A DNA stretch of 64,000 nucleotides from Gigantopelta aegis (GCF_016097555.1 NC_054701.1:4575808-4639807); one strand, 5' to 3'; shown: positions 36,311 to 47,127, counted from the stretch's first letter. Notes: generated by a model not told the origin, from the letters alone. Translations and numbers: made by a program.

Positions 36311-37574
36311 AAAGCAACCTTACGGTAGTCGTAAGTGCTCCTTTAATTATTAATAGATTCTTTGTAAAGAAGTGCGAATTAGTTAAATAATAAATTGTTT
36401 ACAGTCTTTTCGGAAGATGTTGGATGTATTCATTGGTATGGGACAACCATGAAGTAACTTTGTCAATTTATTCGGTGAGCGATAATTGCCGAATGCATAA
36501 GACATGAGAGTTGTCTCCCTTATTTTTGTGTGAAGGTCATTAGGCCTAGACTGTTTTTCATCGATCACAGAGTTTTATAAAAGGTATTTGGTATATATTA
36601 GATCCATTTTTACACAAAGAGTTAGTATCCTTCTTAGAAAATTATCAAATCATCATCTAACTGTCATTTGACAGCTACGTTAGTGGCTTACAACTGACTC
36701 GTACCAATTGCAAATTTTCACTGTAATTTACGACGATAGTAAGCTACGCCGCGTCGTGGAGCGGGCTGACGATCGTAAAAAAAAAATTGAAGGTCTCGAT
36801 GGTAGGTATTTACAACAATAGTAGGGCTAAGATCGCTTCGTGTAACGGGGCCCTGGAACGTTAACTAAACGAGTTGAGTGATATAAATTAAGATCAATTA
36901 TGGGTAATAAATAGGATATTAAACTCGCTACCATTTTATATCATGTTTATGTCCCTCGTGGCAACTGAAAATTATTTCACTCGGGACATAAATATGATAC
37001 AAAATGGAACTATAAATATGTTCTTATATGAGTTTTAACATTTTTCATTATAGTTACATGCCAATTCATCGGTTCCGTTTTGTGACTCAAATGGCCTTTT
37101 TTTAATTGACTTGAATCTTGATTATGTGTGTTGTGTATAAAGTTCATCTACATTGGAGGGTGAGCATGCGTGCTTTCCGGCTGAAAACAAAGAAAGAAGA
37201 AAAACACAAAGAAAGAAAACCTCACTAAAACTGGTTGCGTATGATACATGTGTGCAAAACATTTTTGCTAGTTGCAAAGAAAAAAAGATAATGTTGCAGA
37301 CGTGGGTTTCTCCTCTAGCTCTCAGACCAAGTTTTAAATTCAGAGTATTTGAATAAACGTAAAGCTAAGACCAAATTTAATCAACTATTTCCTTCCATTG
37401 TTTCAAAGAGTATTCTTTGCTTTTTTAATTGTCTTAGCAGTAGCCATTAAACCCTTTTGTGACGCGAGACCACTTCTGAATTAACGTCTTCGTCTGTTGG
37501 TATATTTGGTGTTTTTCATTCATTCATATATTGTTTTGAGGTTTTTAGTTTATGTATTGTGTTTTGTCTTTTAG

Positions 37575-37792
37575 AGAACTCGAACCTGACGATGTTGGTT
37601 CGGTCGTGCGGCATGTCGGCCATGCTCAACACATGTGGACCGTTCGAGTTCAAGGGCAAGATCTACAACGGCTGCCTTATGTCCTGCCGAGGCACCGGCT
37701 GCAACCAAGCAAACGTCATCACGGCTGTGACATCACCACTACTCTTCCTATTGTGCTGCCTATCACTCTGCCTCAGAACGCTTGCATACTAA
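37575..37792 (+). CDS. Ly6-domain GPI-anchored protein, exon 3 with stop
   Basis: A split Lys codon, then NSNLTMLVRSCGMSAMLNTC, GPFEFKGKIYNGCLMSCRGT and GCNQ, followed by a hydrophobic tail (SPLLFLLCCLSLCLRTLAY) and taa. Five cysteines (90, 99, 112, 116, 121) finish the ten-cysteine pattern, ending in the family's hallmark C-N. The last 20 or so residues are uncharged until Arg144 and fit a GPI-attachment signal, so the mature protein should be tethered outside the plasma membrane. NLT at residue 82 is a possible glycosylation site. Total precursor is 150 aa, normal for the family. In insects such proteins modulate channels and septate junctions; the role here is unknown. Confidence 0.9.
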
Positions 37793-39067
37793 ACTTTCAT
37801 CGACAACGTTTATTTAATCAACTCACTGGAGACGGAACTGACAAGATGACTGGCCGTGCCTAATTTAACATTAATTAATACCCCATCACCATTTTCTCTT
37901 GTAGATACCGATGACAAATGTACAGATAGGGCCTGTGTTTTTTTTCCTGCTTTTTAATTGATTGATCTTAGGTGTGAATTCTGAACTTTCTACTAGTTGT
38001 ATTTCATGACATTGATACAAATGGTTTCTGGATTAAAGGACATTGATGGAGTCTTTTTACACCAAATTCATGATATCTGTACACTAAACAACAGCATTTT
38101 TCTCTGTCTATTTCTTCTCCCCCCCCCCCCCCCCCCTTCTTTCTTTCTTTCTTTCTTGTTTGTGTGTCAGTATTGTTGTAAGGGTTTTGAAAAACGTCTT
38201 TTTTTGGCTTCTACTTTCACACCACCCACAAAACAAATGATTACTAGTATGTGAAATATATTTCACTAAATTTATTTTTGTATGATACAAATATAAGCAA
38301 TATTGGTTGAATGATAATACTGGTTTAAGCATATCTAGGCATAGGCCAAACTGCCCATCCATTCCTAAACATGTAACGGAATACTGTCTGATTCAGTAAT
38401 GCACATTGGGAAACACCGATTGTAATCCACTGAACTCGTTTATTTTTTATCATTTAAAACATTAATGTATAACTTGTTTAAATCACTGTTGTGAGGAATC
38501 TGGAATACATTATATTCGATTATGTATGTCACAGAGTAGAAGCTCCTGTCGATTGCCACTCAACTTTAAAATGTTTTAACAATGTCTTGTTCGGATACTT
38601 CGAGGAAATTAAAAATATGTGACTGATTCCGTTTTATTTGTGTTAATATTTTATTTTTAAAATTATTTTTATTTTTTCTAAAAACTAATATTATTATGCC
38701 AACACTTGAAATACATTCATGGCATAATCCGAGTAGGCTGTAGTCTATTGCAGGAACTAGCTATTGACGAATTTTGATTTACGAGAATTTAGTGGAGTAG
38801 TTACTGACGAAAGAATAGAAGATTAATTTTAGTTTACTAGACGTCATGTGTGTACATAATTTTAGTTTTAATGTCACATTTCTCCACAATATGTTGCTGA
38901 TTAGTTTTTATTAGATACATTTCCACTTATGACGAGTATTTCGGCTGTACTTTGTTTTAATGATTTATACTCATTTGTTCTATTGCTGTTTGTAGCTTTA
39001 CGGTTTTAGTCCAACATAGCACCATATTAGTATGCATGTGAGCCGTTTTTGTTATTTGTTGTTGTTG

Positions 39068-39108
<41 letters not shown>

Positions 39109-39366
39109 TTAGATTTGTTTGTGTTCGTAGGGTTTGGGGAGAGTGGGGGTGGGGTGGGGTGTTCGTGGAATTGTATGTCATTTACTATATGGAATATCTT
39201 TAAATATTATTGTCAGTGTTGTTTAAATTTTCTTATTTTATAATTACATTTATTTTGTTATTACATTTATTATTAAACCAGTCGGTTAAAATCTATAAAA
39301 CCTTTTTTGTTTCCTTTTTTTTGACACTGAGCACCGACTTTAAATAAAAGATTATTTTGACTTTTG
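37793..39366 (+). other. Probable 3' UTR of the Ly6 gene
   Basis: No other gene is seen between the stop and the AATAAA at 39343-39348. It contains a poly-C run with TTTC repeats (38119-38156) and a GTT/ATT microsatellite (39057-39107). Confidence 0.5.
39343..39348 (+). promoter_or_regulatory. Candidate poly(A) signal of the Ly6 gene
   Basis: AATAAA in ctttaaataaaagatt, followed by a T-rich stretch. Earlier weaker candidates are not excluded. Confidence 0.45.
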
Positions 39367-39799
39367 ACTTTGTTATTAACTTCATCAAACGTAATTAAGT
39401 TTTTTTTAACAAAGAGTACATAGATACTACCTAGCAACTGTCTTTAGAATGATATCAGCCATACCCGGTGAATGTTTGCTATTTTAAGACATTAATGAGC
39501 TGTTTTAATGATGTGGCATTCCTCCATAATATGAGAACTAAATGAAATGAACTGTTCAGCTTCACAACATAAACTTACCGTTTTACAGAGTATATACATT
39601 CCATTCCAATATTTATTTGCATGCTTATATACCACTGGGGTTTCAAGCATGTCCGCCCCGGGCCCGTTCTCTGGATAGCCAGTTAACTGGTCCGGGACAG
39701 TATATACATGTCTACAAGTAGTGATTGCCTTATAACCTGTAGTCTTGTCGCCTAGAATATTTATACACCAAAACAAAATAGTTCTTATGCCACATATAT
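39367..39799. other. Gene-free stretch
   Basis: Holds a dispersed repeat piece near 39620-39710 (tttcaagcatgtccgccccg), which recurs in diverged form near 40018-40090. No gene recognised. Confidence 0.4.
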
Positions 39800-39836
39800 A
39801 TATTTTAGTGTTAAAAGATACGCAAATCATGGGACC

Positions 39837-39922
<86 letters not shown>

Positions 39923-39960
39923 GGTCCCATGATTTGCGTATCTTTTAACATTAAAATTTA
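39800..39960. repeat. Giant AT palindrome
   Basis: The left arm 39810-39838 (gttaaaagatacgcaaatca, tgggaccgt) is perfectly inverted at 39921-39949. The match extends outward with one mismatch to roughly 39802 and 39958. The 82 bases between are pure AT alternation. The whole can fold as one uninterrupted hairpin or cruciform. Confidence 0.95.
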
Positions 39961-40105
39961 ACCCTCTAAACCGGAAACCCCTCTAAACTGCACCGGACGG
40001 GTGAGGGTACTTTTTTTAACGTGCCCATATCCAATCAAGGTTCAGGCACGTCCACCCCGGATTTGGTCTCTGACGAAATTATCCAGTCCCATTGTGTTCA
40101 TTTAA

Positions 40106-40707
40106 AGCCGCACACCCTAGTTCCATCCAGCGAAAATAAATTATAATTTGGTTAATCTACAAACCTGTAACACACTTGGATCACGTTTTTATCAAATGGA
40201 GTGAAAAAGCAGGTTTTATATCGATAAATACCATGGGAATCCCCATGTCCCAATTGCTTGAAATAATTTTGAAAGTTAGTATTCTGATGTCACCGGTAGA
40301 TGTCGCTCGAAGCACAACAATGCCTACGTCACGACAAATTTCACAGACTTGGGGTGCGTTCGTTTCACACGAAAAATTTCTACGATTAAACATACATATT
40401 AAATATATTTTCTTGTTTAGAATATCAGTGTTTGTGTATTCAATGTGTTTTTGGTCGTCTTGATATTTGTAAGAAGCCCAAACTGGAGTTTGTCTTAAAA
40501 TAATTTCGTACGTACGAAAAAATAGTTTTTAGGAAATAAAATGAAAATTAACCTACTACAAATATTAGGACGATCAGAAACACGTTTAATATACAGCCAC
40601 TAATATTTTATGCACAAAAATATATTTGATATGTAATTACAGTCGTCAAAAAAGTCTCTGTTAGTCGATAACATCTTAAACATTGCAGCACACTCAGAAA
40701 TGTCCCT
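40106..40707. mobile_element. piggyBac-like non-autonomous element, 602 bp, TTAA target
   Basis: Starts agccgcacaccctagttcca, ends cagaaatgtccct and is flanked by TTAA (40102-40105, 40708-40711). About 270 bp from the left end is nearly identical to the element at 34983, then the two diverge, so they are subfamilies or internal-deletion derivatives. Confidence 0.88.
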
Positions 40708-40802
40708 TTAAGGGATTAATTAACAGCTCTGATGTTTAAATAACTGGATGAAACACATGTACTCCCTTTATTCTGAGCTCGTTTGTTACAAAGTTAGATT
40801 AA

Positions 40803-41197
40803 AGTAAAGTTTGTTTTATTTAACGACGCCGCTAGAGCACATTGATTTTTTATCTTATCATCGGCTATTGGACGTCAAACATATGGTCATTCTGACACTG
40901 TTTTTAGAGGAAACCCGCTGTCGCCACATAGGCTACTCTTTTTACGACAGGCAGCAAGGGATCTTTTATTTGCGCTTCCCACAGGCAGGATAGCACAAAC
41001 CATGGCCTTTGTTGAACCAGTTATGGATCACTGGTCGGTGCAAGTGGTTTACACCTACCCATTGAGCCTTGCGGAGCACTCACTCAGGGTTTGGAGTCGG
41101 TATCTCGATTAAAAATCCCATGCCTCGACTGGGATCCGAACCCAGTACCTACCAGCCTGTAGACCGATGGCCTGCCACGACGCCACCGAGGCCGGTC
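40803..41197 (-). mobile_element. Full-length SINE with a second tRNA head, 14-bp target duplication
   Basis: Flanked by the perfect duplication caaagttagattaa (40789-40802, 41198-41211). The right end (minus-strand 5') is the tRNA-like head ccggcctcggtggcgtcgtg with B box tgggttcggatcc. The tail is the common gtcgttaaataaaac. The body matches the common SINE, but the head and the cttgcaccgaccagtgatcc region differ. Nearly identical to the copy at 63490. Confidence 0.95.
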
Positions 41198-41211
41198 CAA
41201 AGTTAGATTAA

Positions 41212-41590
41212 CTTACGAATTTGATTGTGCTCCTTTTCATAGCCTACACTTACGTCTCACGATTACCGCAATGAACGGCAAAGCAACTAAGAATTTAATT
41301 AATTTTTTCCAATTGTTTGAACCCTTTTTTTTTTCCTTTTTTTTTTTTTATCTTTGCAAAATTTATTTAACAAAATAAAGAGTAACCAAGAGTAAAATTG
41401 TTTGGCTTGGTTTGATGTAAAATTTGTCAACAGTGTTTCATTTTATTATTTACTTTGGATATAATACTAAATATTTTGTGATTATTAAATCTGAATGACA
41501 AAACCGTATACCGTAATCAGAGGCAGAGTCGAAATGACGTTTTAGGCAAAGCCGTGATTGCTTCCGTGATCCACTATCAGGTGCTCGTCC
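41212..41590. other. Gene-free stretch
   Basis: AT-rich with T runs near 41325-41350. Its right end (acaaaaccgtataccg...actatcagg) resembles 60299-60320 and leads into the minisatellite. Confidence 0.4.
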
Positions 41591-41593
41591 CTG

Positions 41594-42140
41594 GGAGAGC
41601 CGCCACTCTCCCCGGAGATCCGCAACATGACGCCCAATTCCCTTGCATCGCCCGCAGGAGGACCGCCACTCTCCCAGGAGACCCGCAACATGACGCCCCA
41701 TCCCCTTGCATTGCCCGCAGGAGGACCGCCACTCTCCCAGGAGATTCGCAACATGACGCCCCATTCCCTTGCATCGCTCGCATGAGGACCGCCACTCTCC
41801 CAGGAGATTCGCAACATGACGCCCCATTCCCTAGCATCGCTCGCATGAGGACCGCCACTCTCCCATGGGGTTTCGCAACATTACGCCCCATTTCCTTGCA
41901 TCGCTCGCATGAGGACCGCCACTCTCCCAAGAGATTCGCAACATGACGCCCCATTCCCTTGCATCGCTCGCATGAGGACCGCCACTCTCCCATGGGGTTT
42001 CGCAACATTACACCCCATTTCCTTGCATCGCTCGCATGAGGACCGCCACTCTCCCAGGAGATTAGCAACATGACGCCCCATTCCCTTGCATCGCTCGCAT
42101 GAGGACCGCCACTCTCCCAGGAGATTCGCAGTATGTATCT
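41594..42140. repeat. 63-bp minisatellite, about 8-9 copies
   Basis: The unit runs aggaccgccactctcccagg, agattcgcaacatgacgccc, cattcccttgcatcgctcgc, atg. 63 is a multiple of three, so several frames stay open by accident. A core (minus strand tggcggtcctc...gcgatgcaag) is shared with the array at 60431. Confidence 0.93.
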
Positions 42141-42289
42141 CTGCATCGCCCGCAGGAGAATCGCCACCGCCAAGACTAGCTGAGAAAACCCAAATATGCA
42201 CAGGACAGAGCCCAATGGAAAGCATACAGCTATGATGCCTTGCACACATGATCACTGTAAAACAGCGATGATATCAGGCGTTCCACAGT

Positions 42290-42372
42290 CACAAACGTCC
42301 ACAGCCACCAAGCCCATAGCTACCAAGTTCATAGCCACCAAGTTCACGGTCACAAAGCCCACTACTACAAAA
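42290..42372 (+). repeat. 15-bp threonine-rich tandem repeat
   Basis: Five to six copies of a unit like agccaccaagcccat. It is open in one frame as ATKPI, ATKFI, ATKFT repeats, but nothing shows that it is translated. Confidence 0.6.
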
Positions 42373-42581
42373 CCCAGAGCCGAAATGTAAAAGGATGAAA
42401 AAGGCATGCACACGTTTTATATAAAAACACTAATATTCTAAACAAGAAAATGTATGTAACGTAATTGTCATCGATAAAAAGGCTCTTCCATTTAATCATG
42501 TTTTAACACAAACTCAAGATAATCGCTTTAAAATAAAGAAAGAGAATAAGAGTTTTATTTTATTTAAACGATAAACATAAA

Positions 42582-42803
42582 ATTTGTTTTGTTTAACGAC
42601 ACAACTAGAGCACATTGTCGTTGATTTATTAATCATTGGCTACTGGATGTCAAACAGTCTTAGAAAGGAAACCCGCCACTTTTTTTCCTTTTTGTTCATT
42701 AGTAGCAAGGGATCTTTTATATGCACCATCCCACAGACAGGATATAGCAAATACCACGGCATTTGACGTACCAAACGTGGTGCACTGGCTGGGAAAGAAT
42801 AAA
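42582..42803 (-). mobile_element. tRNA-headed SINE, truncated
   Basis: Tail ttgttttgtttaacgacaca and body gcaagggatcttttatatgc, stopping at tggtgcactggctggga, where the next SINE begins. The head is missing. Confidence 0.85.
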
Positions 42804-42807
42804 GATA

Positions 42808-43106
42808 AACTTTGCTTTTTTCAACGACACCACTAGAGCACATTGATTTATTAATAATCGGCTACTGGATGTCAAACATTTGGTAATTTCGACATATAGT
42901 CTTAGAAAGGAAACCCGCTACATTTTTTTTTTTTTCATTTGTAGCAAGGGTTCTTTTATATGCACAATCTCACAGACTGAATAGCCCACACCATGTCCTT
43001 TGATATACCTGTCGTGGTGCACTGGCTGGAACGAGAAATAGCCCAAATGGGCCCAACGATGGGGATCGATCCTAGACCGACCGCACATTAGGCGAGCGCT
43101 TTACTT
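42808..43106 (-). mobile_element. tRNA-headed SINE, minus orientation
   Basis: Tail gcttttttcaacgacaccac, body as in the other copies, and head ggggatcgatcctagaccga with gcgagcgctttac. It is directly adjacent to the previous copy in the same orientation. Confidence 0.9.
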
Positions 43107-43108
43107 AG

Positions 43109-43274
43109 CGATTCGAGTGACGAAGAATTGTGTCCAGCTTGTGCTAATGGCATCAAACCGTATCAGTTTGAACCACTTATTAGAGACTTCGTCCCTAATC
43201 CTGGAAATGTTGTCTTAGACGAAAATTCGGATGAATCAACTGCCGACGAAGACGAGGAAGCCACACGGTCATAG
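43109..43274 (+). CDS. Short acidic open frame with a PYQFEP motif, function unknown
   Basis: Reads DSSDEELCPACANGIKPYQF then EPLIRDFVPNPGNVVLDENS and DESTADEDEEATRS, then tag. It begins right after a possible acceptor (gctttacttag) and directly abuts the head of the preceding SINE. The composition (acidic ends, CPAC, KPYQFEP) is protein-like and unlike the flanking AT-rich DNA. I have a weak recollection of PY-FEP near acidic N termini of invertebrate proteins annotated as P2X7-like. That is not evidence of function. There is no ATG in frame. It may be an exon of a host gene, a fragment of a transposon protein, or a relic. Confidence 0.35.
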
Positions 43275-43747
43275 ACTAGCATACAAGCATTTTTTTAAAC
43301 ATAATTTTTTATGACATTTTTAATGTAAACTGAAGCAAATGGACCTAATTAGAAGAAAAACACACACAATTTTATAATATTTCATCATAAATCTTGTTCA
43401 GCATCTATAGATGTAAATATGACACGTCAGTGGATAATCCATAGGCCGATTTCGCAAATTTGCAAAAAGCGTCCCCTCCTCACCAAAGCAAGATATAATA
43501 ATTTAACAAAAAACTTTGTTCTCTTAACTAGTTACCCTCCAAGTTTTAATGTGTTTGGTTAAACCGTTTATTTTTAATTATTAAGAAAATGTGTTACCAG
43601 TCTGCCGAAACTGTCCACAGCCGGGTACAGAAACACAGAAATGTTGGAAAATATACTGTTGCCACTTACTGACAATCACTTTACAACTAATATGTCTTAT
43701 CGACAATATTATTATGTAGTCTTTGCATTTATTAATATAAAATACAA
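43275..43747. other. Gene-free stretch
   Basis: AT-rich; nothing recognised. Confidence 0.4.
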
Positions 43748-43955
43748 CAGGCCCGTAGGAACTGGGGAGGGGCGGGCCTAGGGGCTTGTTCTCCATCACA
43801 CACTCTAGGATGAAAATGTATGTTTTACATTTTCACTACTTTGCATAAATAAAGATATAAAGATAAAACAATCTAGTTTGTATCCCTCACTAGAGACTGT
43901 ACCCCCCCCCCCCCCCCCACACACACACACTTCAAATATCGTTCCTACAGGTCTA
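43748..43955. mobile_element. MITE with CAGG ends and 5-bp target duplication
   Basis: Starts caggcccgtaggaactgggg and ends in the diverged inverse gttcctacaggtcta. It is flanked by tacaa at 43743-43747 and 43956-43960. The interior has a poly-C run and a short CA run. Confidence 0.8.
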
Positions 43956-44388
43956 TACAAATGTAGATAATATGTAGAGGGTGAAGTTAGGAACCAGTTC
44001 CTTTTATCTTTAGGATTTTGTAATCATGATTTTAAACCAACTGTTTCAGGTAGTTTGCTCCACATACTGACATTTGTTATATAATGGAATAAAACAACAA
44101 TAATTACAATATATCCAGTGTTATTTTTTTTAATCATTCATGGAGGAAGAAGGAAGTCCTGATGAAAATATATTACAGGTAAAATATATTACAGGTAAAA
44201 CAAAATAATATATGATGCTTATTCCATATGGTAACTATTGTTCATTTTGCTTTAAATTGCTAGATGCCAAAAGTGATTAATTATATTATTTTATGGTAAC
44301 AGTCGAAAATTAGATGACCAATTGTTTCAACCTCTGCCAAAGGTACCAGGTTTTCTGCCAGAAAATAATTTGACGGTACGTAATAAAA

Positions 44389-44542
44389 CAGGCCCGTAGG
44401 AACTGGGGTGGGGGGTGGGGAGGGGTGCCCCCCACTTGTGAGCTTTTCTTTATCACATTAATTTTTGCCATTGTAACCAAAATCTGATATAGAGTTTATA
44501 CTCAGTCCGTCAGTGCCCCCCCCAGTCGTTCCTACGGGCCTG
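44389..44542. mobile_element. MITE with CAGG ends and 5-bp target duplication
   Basis: caggcccgtaggaac at the left and gttcctacgggcctg at the right are perfect inverted copies, flanked by taaaa on both sides (44384-44388, 44543-44547). Same family as 43748. Confidence 0.9.
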
Positions 44543-44669
44543 TAAAAACTAAATATATTCAAAGGAGTATATTGGGTGGTTATAGGTTTGAAATGTTTTT
44601 TTATTGAACATTTTATTTTATGCACTTTTATAAATTTTAAACAGCAGTAGTATGGGGGCCTGTTGAGGG

Positions 44670-44882
44670 CCATGGCCTACTTTCCGTGACCTTGACCTTG
44701 GTGTGATTCATAGGTGTGACGTCAGTCTGACCTTGGGGTGTGTATGGCATACTTGGTGTATGACTCACCATGACCGACTTAGAGAGCAGTGACTGGCATA
44801 ACTGGGCAGGTGTGCGACCTTGGTGTAGTCATAGCCTTGACGTACTTGGTGTGTGACTCATCACCTAGCCTTGACCTATTTA
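44670..44882. repeat. Degenerate tandem repeat running into the gap
   Basis: Irregular copies of ccttggtgtgtgactcat-like and tgaccttgg motifs, including the nuclear-receptor half-site TCAAGGTCA on the minus strand at 44687-44695. The array probably continues into the gap and may explain it. Confidence 0.55.
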
Positions 44883-45082
44883 NNNNNNNNNNNNNNNNNN
44901 NNNNNNNNNNNNNNNNNNNNNNNNNNNNNNNNNNNNNNNNNNNNNNNNNNNNNNNNNNNNNNNNNNNNNNNNNNNNNNNNNNNNNNNNNNNNNNNNNNNN
45001 NNNNNNNNNNNNNNNNNNNNNNNNNNNNNNNNNNNNNNNNNNNNNNNNNNNNNNNNNNNNNNNNNNNNNNNNNNNNNNNNNN
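44883..45082. other. Assembly gap, 200 N
   Basis: Exactly 200 undetermined bases, a typical placeholder, so the true distance is unknown. Confidence 1.
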
Positions 45083-45313
45083 ATTAGCCTTGAGCTGTAT
45101 CATCAGGATTCATGAATTTTATCGATTATTTTTGCACCGTTAATTGTCAACAACGTGAAATTCAATTTGGCCGTCCATGCATGGTTCGACATGTCCCGTG
45201 TAGTATTCGGTCAATTTGTTTTACTTGTCTTACTGACATTGTTGTCAAGTGAACGAAAACGCTTCAAAATTTGTAAAAAAAAAATAACGTTTTTTACATG
45301 TAGCATTTTTAGT

Positions 45314-46253
45314 ATGCCAAGAATATCCAATAATTTACGCGAACGGGCGATTGGCATGCTTGATGCTGGCATGTCGACAGAAGACGTTGCAAGGCATGTT
45401 GGGAGTTCTAGTCGAGCGATACGAAATCTTCGCGTAAGATTTCGAACGACAGGAAGCACCAACGACTTGCCACGTCGTGGACGTCCGCGTGTTACAACGC
45501 GTGGTCAAGACCGCTATATCATGAACACGCATTTGCGCAATCGATTCCAAACTGCCACTGTTACTGCTGCTAACACACCTGGGCTTCATAATAACCGAAT
45601 CAGTGGGCAAACTGTTCGCAATCGTCTGCGGGAGAACGGTTTAAATGCACGACGTCCTTACGTCGGATGCGTTTTAACGCAATGTTATCGATCGTCTAAA
45701 TCGTCTTAATTGGGCACGTGTACACACTCGTTGGATATGGCGACGCTGGAATATCGTTCTTTTCAGGGATGGGGGTTCTGTCATGGTCTGGGCAGCCATT
45801 GCTCATGGTTATCGTTCACCACTAGTCGTCACTGATGGCAATTTAAATGCTCAACGTTACCGCGATGACATTCTCGCTCATCACGTCATTCCTCTGTTCC
45901 ATAACAACGCCAACATCTCGATTTTTCAGCATAATAATGCCACCTCTCATACAGCTAGAGACACTGTAAATTTTCTTAGGACAAATAACATTGATTTCAT
46001 TGATGACTTGCCCGCTAAAAGTCCTGATCTCAACCCCATCGAACATGTCTGGGATAGTCTGGACAGACGATTGAGGCGTCGTCCCAACCCACCCGCTAAT
46101 GTCAACAAACTTCGTCAAGCGCTCATTCAGGAATGGAACAATATTCCACAGGCAGAAATCAATACTTTAATCAATTCTATGCGCCTGCGATGCACTGCTG
46201 TGGTCAGTTCAAGAGGTGGTCATACCCGTTATAATTTTTTTTTTTTTTTTTAA
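45314..46253 (+). pseudogene. Dead Tc1-type transposase
   Basis: Starts MPRISNNLRERAIGMLDAGM and shows the same helix-turn-helix, GRPR linker and QTVRNRLRENGLNARRP as the 17.4-kb copy. The frame shifts near 45675 and resumes to GGSVMVWAAIAHGY, FQHNNATSHTA, SPDLNPIEHVWDSL and GGHTRY. About 35 residues before GGSVMVWAA are deleted, removing the first catalytic Asp. The second Asp is replaced by Asn (HNN for HDN). The final Glu remains. There is no normal stop after HTRY; the frame runs into a T-run. It is only distantly similar to the 17.4-kb transposase, so it belongs to a different Tc1 lineage. Confidence 0.93.
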
Positions 46254-46779
46254 CCCCTACCACACTTGGTCAAAATTTCTCCCAGTTTCTGTTAACCTAT
46301 GGCCATGATTTTTGCACCAAACGATGCATCATGGAACACTCTTTAAACGCATATATAACAATTATTCCCCCGGTTTGTTTTCATCAAGTTATGTTCAAGC
46401 AAAGTTATCGGAAGTTTCTTATTTTGTTCAGTATATATATACATTAATTTCTGAGATTTTTTAGTACATACATATAAGTTTACCCTCCGCACCCTCTGGC
46501 AGAAACCCAGGGTAGGTATTAAAATAATTATTTGGTGTAGAGTATTTTTAATATGACATACAGAAAGCATTGAAAAGTACAATTTTATTATGCTTTAATA
46601 ATCGACATTAGCTTTAAAATTATTTAACCATCATTCCTTCTGGCCAGAGTACATATGTTGTTCCTGCCAAAGTGTTAGCATTTTAATTTTAATGACAATA
46701 TACTGAACCGACTATAAACGTTGTTAACTAACGTAATAATTCACGTTTTGAAGGTGTTTTGTTTTGAAAATCAAAAGAA
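46254..46779. other. Flank of the dead Tc1 copy and gene-free stretch
   Basis: May include the right end of the Tc1 element (cggaagtttcttattttgtt near 46409). A diverged terminus related to the 23.8-kb element (ccctctggcagaaaccca) is at about 46490-46507. No gene. Confidence 0.4.
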
Positions 46780-47105
46780 AGGAAGGAAGGAAATGTTTTA
46801 TTTAACGACGCACTTAACACATTATATTTACGGTTATATGGCGTCAGACATGGTTAAGGACCACACAGATATTGAGAGAGGAAACCCTCTGTCGCCACTT
46901 CATAGGCTACTCTTTTCGATTAGCAGCAAGGGATCTTTTACATGTACCATCCAACAGAGAGGAGAGCACATACCACAGCGTTTGATGTACCAGTCGTGGA
47001 GCACTGGCTGGAGCGAGGAATAGCGCAATGGTCCCACTGACGGGGATCGATCCCAAACCGACCGCGCATCAAGCATGCGCTGTACCTCTGGGCTACGCCT
47101 CGCCC
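46780..47105 (-). mobile_element. Full-length tRNA-headed SINE, minus orientation
   Basis: Best copy of the common family: tail aaatgttttatttaacgacg, body ggttaaggaccacacagata and gcaagggatcttttacatgt, head gacggggatcgatcccaaac and the A-box region gcgctgtacctctgggctac. Confidence 0.95.
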
Positions 47106-47127
47106 ATCAAAGAAAGGAATATTTTTC

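Larger units (their letters stand above)
34944..36855. mobile_element. CAGGG-ended MITE enlarged by a minisatellite and a nested insertion
   Basis: Left end cagggccccggtccacgaac and right end cttcgtgtaacggggccctg are inverted copies of the same family as 28260-28354. Its subterminal sequence has been amplified (35767-36310) and a TTAA element sits inside. No target duplication is visible, so the two ends could also come from different copies. Confidence 0.5.
34048..37574 (+). other. Ly6 gene, intron 2
   Basis: 3.5 kb intron crowded with repeats: a SINE-derived 49-bp tandem (34085-34280), a duplicated hairpin-bearing block (34759-34936), and a CAGGG-ended MITE (34944-36855) carrying an 81-bp minisatellite and a TTAA-flanked insertion. 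36856-37574 holds no recognised feature apart from the acceptor tgttttgtcttttag. Confidence 0.75.

Noticed and set aside
39492-39830. 112-codon minus-strand frame
   Set aside because: Overlaps a dispersed repeat and the AT palindrome; no protein-like pattern.
41577-42255. Long open frames of 91-222 codons on both strands
   Set aside because: They run through a 63-bp tandem repeat whose length is a multiple of three, so several frames stay open without selection.
44789-45143. Open frames across the N gap
   Set aside because: Most of the apparent frame is undetermined sequence.
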